From positions 1 to 7,861 of the forward strand of contig JAQCHG010000059.1 in assembly GCA_027619675.1 (NCBI GenBank): DNA of 7,861 nt, given 5' to 3'. Position numbers and translations under genes: made by a program. A model generated the notes under the pieces. That model was not told the DNA's origin. It did no database searches and saw only the letters and a program-made list of their open reading frames with translations. The stretch's first letter is position 1. Every line of letters begins with the position of its first letter. Positions 6,238-7,861 of this stretch are shown one piece after another. Source of the DNA: Cyanobacteriota bacterium. Its GTDB lineage: Bacteria; Cyanobacteriota; Cyanobacteriia; Phormidesmidales; Phormidesmidaceae.

Positions 6238-6792
6238 CTACTTCAGCTTTTGCTTGATGAAGGTCAGAATCTTGCCAATCTGCCCCTTGAGTTGAGCCAC
6301 TTCCGTTTCCAGCTTGGCCACTTTTGCCTTCAGGGCTGCCACCTCAGCAGCATCGGCCCCCCCACCCGCCGCCGCCGCTGCGGGAGCCGCTGCCCCAGCG
6401 GGTTTGGGGCGAGGCTTGCGGGCCTTAGCCATGGCCGCCTTGATGGCCTCGATCAGTTCCTTCTGCTCAAAGGGCTTTTGGATGAACTCAAAATATTCAA
6501 AGGGCTCGGAGATTTTTTCCGTCACCTCTTCCTTCCGTCCAGACATCAGCACCAATGGAATGTGCTGCAAATCGGGCTGAGCCTGGATTGCTTGGAAGAC
6601 CTCCCAGCCACTCATCCGGGGCAGCAGGAAGTCCAACATGATGAGGTTGGGGCGCTGATCACGAATGGCATCCAGCCCCTCGACCCCGTCCTTCGCCTCC
6701 AACACTTCAAAGTTGCCCTGGGGCAACATGTCTCGCACCCGCATCCGAATAACGCGGCTGTCGTCGATAACCAGGATTTTGTGGGTGGCCAC
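6238..6792 (-). CDS. CheY-like response regulator with C-terminal coiled coil
   Basis: This soluble protein of 184 residues starts at GTG (6792-6790). The start is supported by GAGGAG 10 bases upstream and by the immediate receiver-type N-terminus, KILVIDDS. Residues 1-122 are a complete receiver domain: acidic pair Asp10-Asp11, phosphoacceptor Asp54 (IMLDFLLPRMSGWE), Ser84 in LMSG, Lys106 in QKPF, and Phe103 at the position of CheY's switch aromatic. A basic, proline-containing linker (124-132) leads into an Ala/Gly-rich spacer (about 133-149). Residues 151-175 then show a regular 3-4 heptad pattern (V151, L154, V158, L161, V165, L168, I172, I175), predicting an oligomeric coiled coil, with a short basic tail (KQKLK). 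There is no DNA-binding or enzymatic output domain, so phosphorylation probably acts through protein contacts or oligomer state. No histidine kinase is adjacent, making it an orphan regulator in this window. It stands alone, with its own terminator and a divergent neighbour (lipA). Confidence 0.95.
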   Translation of the reverse strand: MATHKILVIDDSRVIRMRVRDMLPQGNFEVLEAKDGVEGLDAIRDQRPNLIMLDFLLPRMSGWEVFQAIQAQPDLQHIPLVLMSGRKEEVTEKISEPFEYFEFIQKPFEQKELIEAIKAAMAKARKPRPKPAGAAAPAAAAAGGGADAAEVAALKAKVAKLETEVAQLKGQIGKILTFIKQKLK

Positions 6793-6802
6793 AGTTAACT
6801 GA

Positions 6803-6808
6803 CTCCTC
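6803..6808 (-). promoter_or_regulatory. Shine-Dalgarno GAGGAG deciding the GTG start
   Basis: The complement of 6803-6808 reads GAGGAG, ten bases before the GTG at 6792. It is the clearest ribosome binding site in the window and supports GTG, rather than a later codon, as the start of the receiver protein. Confidence 0.65.
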
Positions 6809-7056
6809 TGGTGGTAGCGATGCGATGGGTGGGACGGTGTGGACTCATCCCAGGGCGAGGAAATAACGGATATTTCAGCTCAGCGTTGCCCTTTTGAACA
6901 GGAGGCCGTAAGGCAAATAGTAACGGAGTTTCCGAGAATTGGGACACCTGCCCCCGTAGAAAACCCGCCGTCTTTTGCGGAAATTCCCCCGGCCCCCAAG
7001 GGCCTATAGCGCTAGCAACTGCCTGAAAATACGGAAACCATCCCCATACCCATCAA

Positions 7057-7062
7057 CATAAT
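7057..7062 (+). promoter_or_regulatory. Possible -10 box (CATAAT) upstream of lipA
   Basis: CATAAT matches five of six bases of TATAAT. No good -35 is present at the usual spacing (7034-7039 reads GAAACC), but many cyanobacterial promoters lack one. A start about seven bases downstream would give lipA a leader of about 300 bases and would place the ATG at 7074 almost at the 5' end of the transcript. Confidence 0.3.
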
Positions 7063-7073
7063 TTGCACCCCTC

Positions 7074-7379
7074 ATGGCTGAGGCCGCGATCGCGCCCTGG
7101 ACAGGGGTTCCCATACCGCCTTGGCGGGGTTGCCGCTCCCTCAGCCTGTTCAGAGTGCCCTGGAAGGGGACCGCCTTATCCATGGGATGGCCGGGAAATG
7201 TTCAGAACGCCTCCGCAAATGTTGCCCGGTGTGCCCCGACGCCAGGACGATCAGGGCCAGACTCCCCAGAATCTCCAGTGCCCGCCCCTCTGCTGCCCGA
7301 GGCGATCGCCTTTTCTCGGGCCAGGGAATTCATTACCCTGAAAAGCAGCCGCCTTAATGCCACCCTGAGCCCGTTATGA
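7074..7379 (+). CDS. Weak 101-codon ORF overlapping the lipA start
   Basis: The frame begins ATGGCTGAGGCC at 7074 and ends with TGA at 7377-7379, overlapping the lipA ATG (7376-7378) in the four-base ATGA arrangement typical of translationally coupled genes. I do not recognise the product. It is rich in Pro, Ser, Ala and Trp, with no domain, membrane segment or signal peptide. There is no Shine-Dalgarno before the ATG, although a possible -10 box at 7057-7062 could make it nearly leaderless. About two thirds of its codons end in G or C, not clearly different from the local base composition. Two other plus frames are open over much of the same stretch (7063-7341 and 7121-7357), which argues that openness here is due to base composition. 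It is more likely a chance ORF or leader than a protein gene, but the overlap makes it worth recording. Confidence 0.22.
   Translation: MAEAAIAPWTGVPIPPWRGCRSLSLFRVPWKGTALSMGWPGNVQNASANVARCAPTPGRSGPDSPESPVPAPLLPEAIAFSRAREFITLKSSRLNATLSPL
7301..7345 (+). promoter_or_regulatory. Hairpin in the lipA leader
   Basis: CAGGG (7322-7326) pairs with CCCTG (7336-7340) around the loop AATTCATTA. CTTTT (7310-7314) and AAAAG (7341-7345) could extend the stem past a seven-base bulge. It is directly preceded by the palindrome GGCGATCGCC (7301-7310), which contains a HIP1 octamer. The structure ends 30 bases before the lipA start and could influence its expression; this is inferred from position only, and the stems are short. 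Confidence 0.25.
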
Positions 7380-7861
7380 GCCCACCGTCCTCCCCTGTTC
7401 GTCCCAGCTTGCCGCCTTGGCTCCGGCCCAGCTTAGGCAAAGCCAGTGAGCTATCCACGGTACAGCGCATCATTAAACAGCGGGGCATCCATACCATTTG
7501 CGAAGAAGGGCGCTGCCCCAATCGGGGGGAGTGCTATGCCAACCACACCGCCACGTTTCTGCTGATGGGGCCAACCTGCACCCGTGCCTGCGGCTTTTGC
7601 CAGGTGGATAAGGGCCACGCCCCCATGCCCTTGGATCCTGAGGAGCCCGAGAAAGTGGCAGAATCGGTGGCCCTGCTGGGGCTGCGCTACGTGGTGCTGA
7701 CGGCGGTAGCACGGGATGATCTGCCGGACAAGGGGGCGGGATGGTTCGTAAAAACCATGGCGGCTATTCGCGATCGCACCCCCGGTAGCGCCATTGAGGT
7801 GCTGACCCCCGACTTTTGGGGCGGAGAAGATGCGGCCCAGCAACAGCGACAGCGGGTTACC
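7376..7861 (+). CDS. lipA: Lipoyl synthase LipA (3' end outside the window)
   Basis: The first 162 codons of a radical-SAM enzyme are present. LipA inserts two sulfur atoms at C6 and C8 of the protein-bound octanoyl chain to make the lipoyl cofactor of pyruvate-type dehydrogenases and the glycine cleavage H protein. The diagnostic double cluster pattern is complete: Cys42, Cys47 and Cys53 ([12 protein letters not shown], a CX4CX5C motif) for the auxiliary iron-sulfur cluster, and Cys68, Cys72 and Cys75 ([10 protein letters not shown]3CX2C) for the SAM cluster. Further family signatures are TATFLLMGP (58-66), [18 protein letters not shown] and [11 protein letters not shown]. The C-terminal serine motif lies beyond the edge. 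The ATG at 7376 is the only reasonable start, because an in-frame TAA lies at 7355-7357; no Shine-Dalgarno is visible. Cyanobacteria often have two lipA genes, and from memory the PNRGECY and [12 protein letters not shown] wording fits one of these two types. The region upstream, shared with the divergent receiver gene, spans 583 bases. Confidence 0.97.
   Translation, partial: MSPPSSPVRPSLPPWLRPSLGKASELSTVQRIIKQRGIHTICEEGRCPNRGECYANHTATFLLMGPTCTRACGFCQVDKGHAPMPLDPEEPEKVAESVALLGLRYVVLTAVARDDLPDKGAGWFVKTMAAIRDRTPGSAIEVLTPDFWGGEDAAQQQRQRVT

Larger units (their letters stand above)
6793..7073. other. Upstream region of the leftward receiver gene
   Basis: No gene is seen. It probably holds the receiver gene's promoter. 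A leftward TACTAT (complement of 6917-6922) is a possible -10 box, without a clear -35. The palindrome AGTTAACT (6793-6800) directly precedes the GTG start. A small hairpin GGCCC/GGGCC (6991-7004) and the palindrome TAGCGCTA (7007-7014) lie further out. These are short enough to be chance. Confidence 0.4.

Noticed and set aside
6250..6798. A 182-codon rightward ORF
   Set aside because: It lies exactly opposite the receiver gene, whose motifs are complete; the antisense frame is open only because of high GC content and codon bias.
1..7861. tRNA, rRNA, tmRNA or known riboswitch
   Set aside because: I saw no tRNA T-loop with a matching acceptor stem, no rRNA-like stretch and no riboswitch core I recognise; a covariance-model search would settle this.

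Overview
The window looks like chromosomal DNA from a GC-rich cyanobacterium. The main evidence is nine exact copies of the HIP1 octamer GCGATCGC in under 8 kb (starts at 2613, 2915, 4801, 5240, 5262, 5598, 7086, 7302 and 7770). The valyl-tRNA synthetase also carries a two-helix membrane segment of the CAAD type, a domain described in cyanobacterial aminoacyl-tRNA synthetases. Two short repeat styles that I associate with cyanobacterial intergenic DNA are present as well: a TTTTGAA heptamer array and a small element bounded by AGGACTTACGCA / TGCGTAAGTCCT. I cannot name the genus; a filamentous Leptolyngbya-like lineage would be a guess.

Layout, left to right. Positions 1-250 are non-coding, with a strong hairpin at 93-122. 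A doubtful 86-residue acidic ORF runs leftward (511-251) and is followed by a terminator-like hairpin. Positions 512-857 are non-coding and hold a 95-96 bp MITE-like inverted-repeat element at 679-774. Then, rightward, come a 202-residue protein with a PD-(D/E)XK nuclease-like signature (858-1466), valS (1568-4825) and a CPBP/CAAX-type intramembrane protease (about 4983-5912). A convergent intergenic region (5913-6237) holds two clear hairpins. One faces the leftward gene that follows, a CheY-like receiver fused to a C-terminal coiled coil (6792-6238). Positions 6793-7375 lie between that gene and the divergent lipA gene. They contain a possible -10 element, a weak 101-codon ORF whose stop overlaps the lipA start, and several small hairpins. 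lipA (7376 onward) runs off the right edge.

The genes are mostly unrelated housekeeping or single-gene units: translation (valS), lipoate synthesis (lipA), membrane proteolysis (CPBP) and signalling (receiver plus coiled coil). The gap sizes and intervening hairpins do not suggest one long operon. I see no defence island, CRISPR array, phage module, rRNA or tRNA. The most unusual points are the membrane domain inserted inside ValRS, the mini-transposon-like element, the nuclease-like hypothetical protein, the receiver/coiled-coil architecture and the ORF/leader arrangement before lipA.
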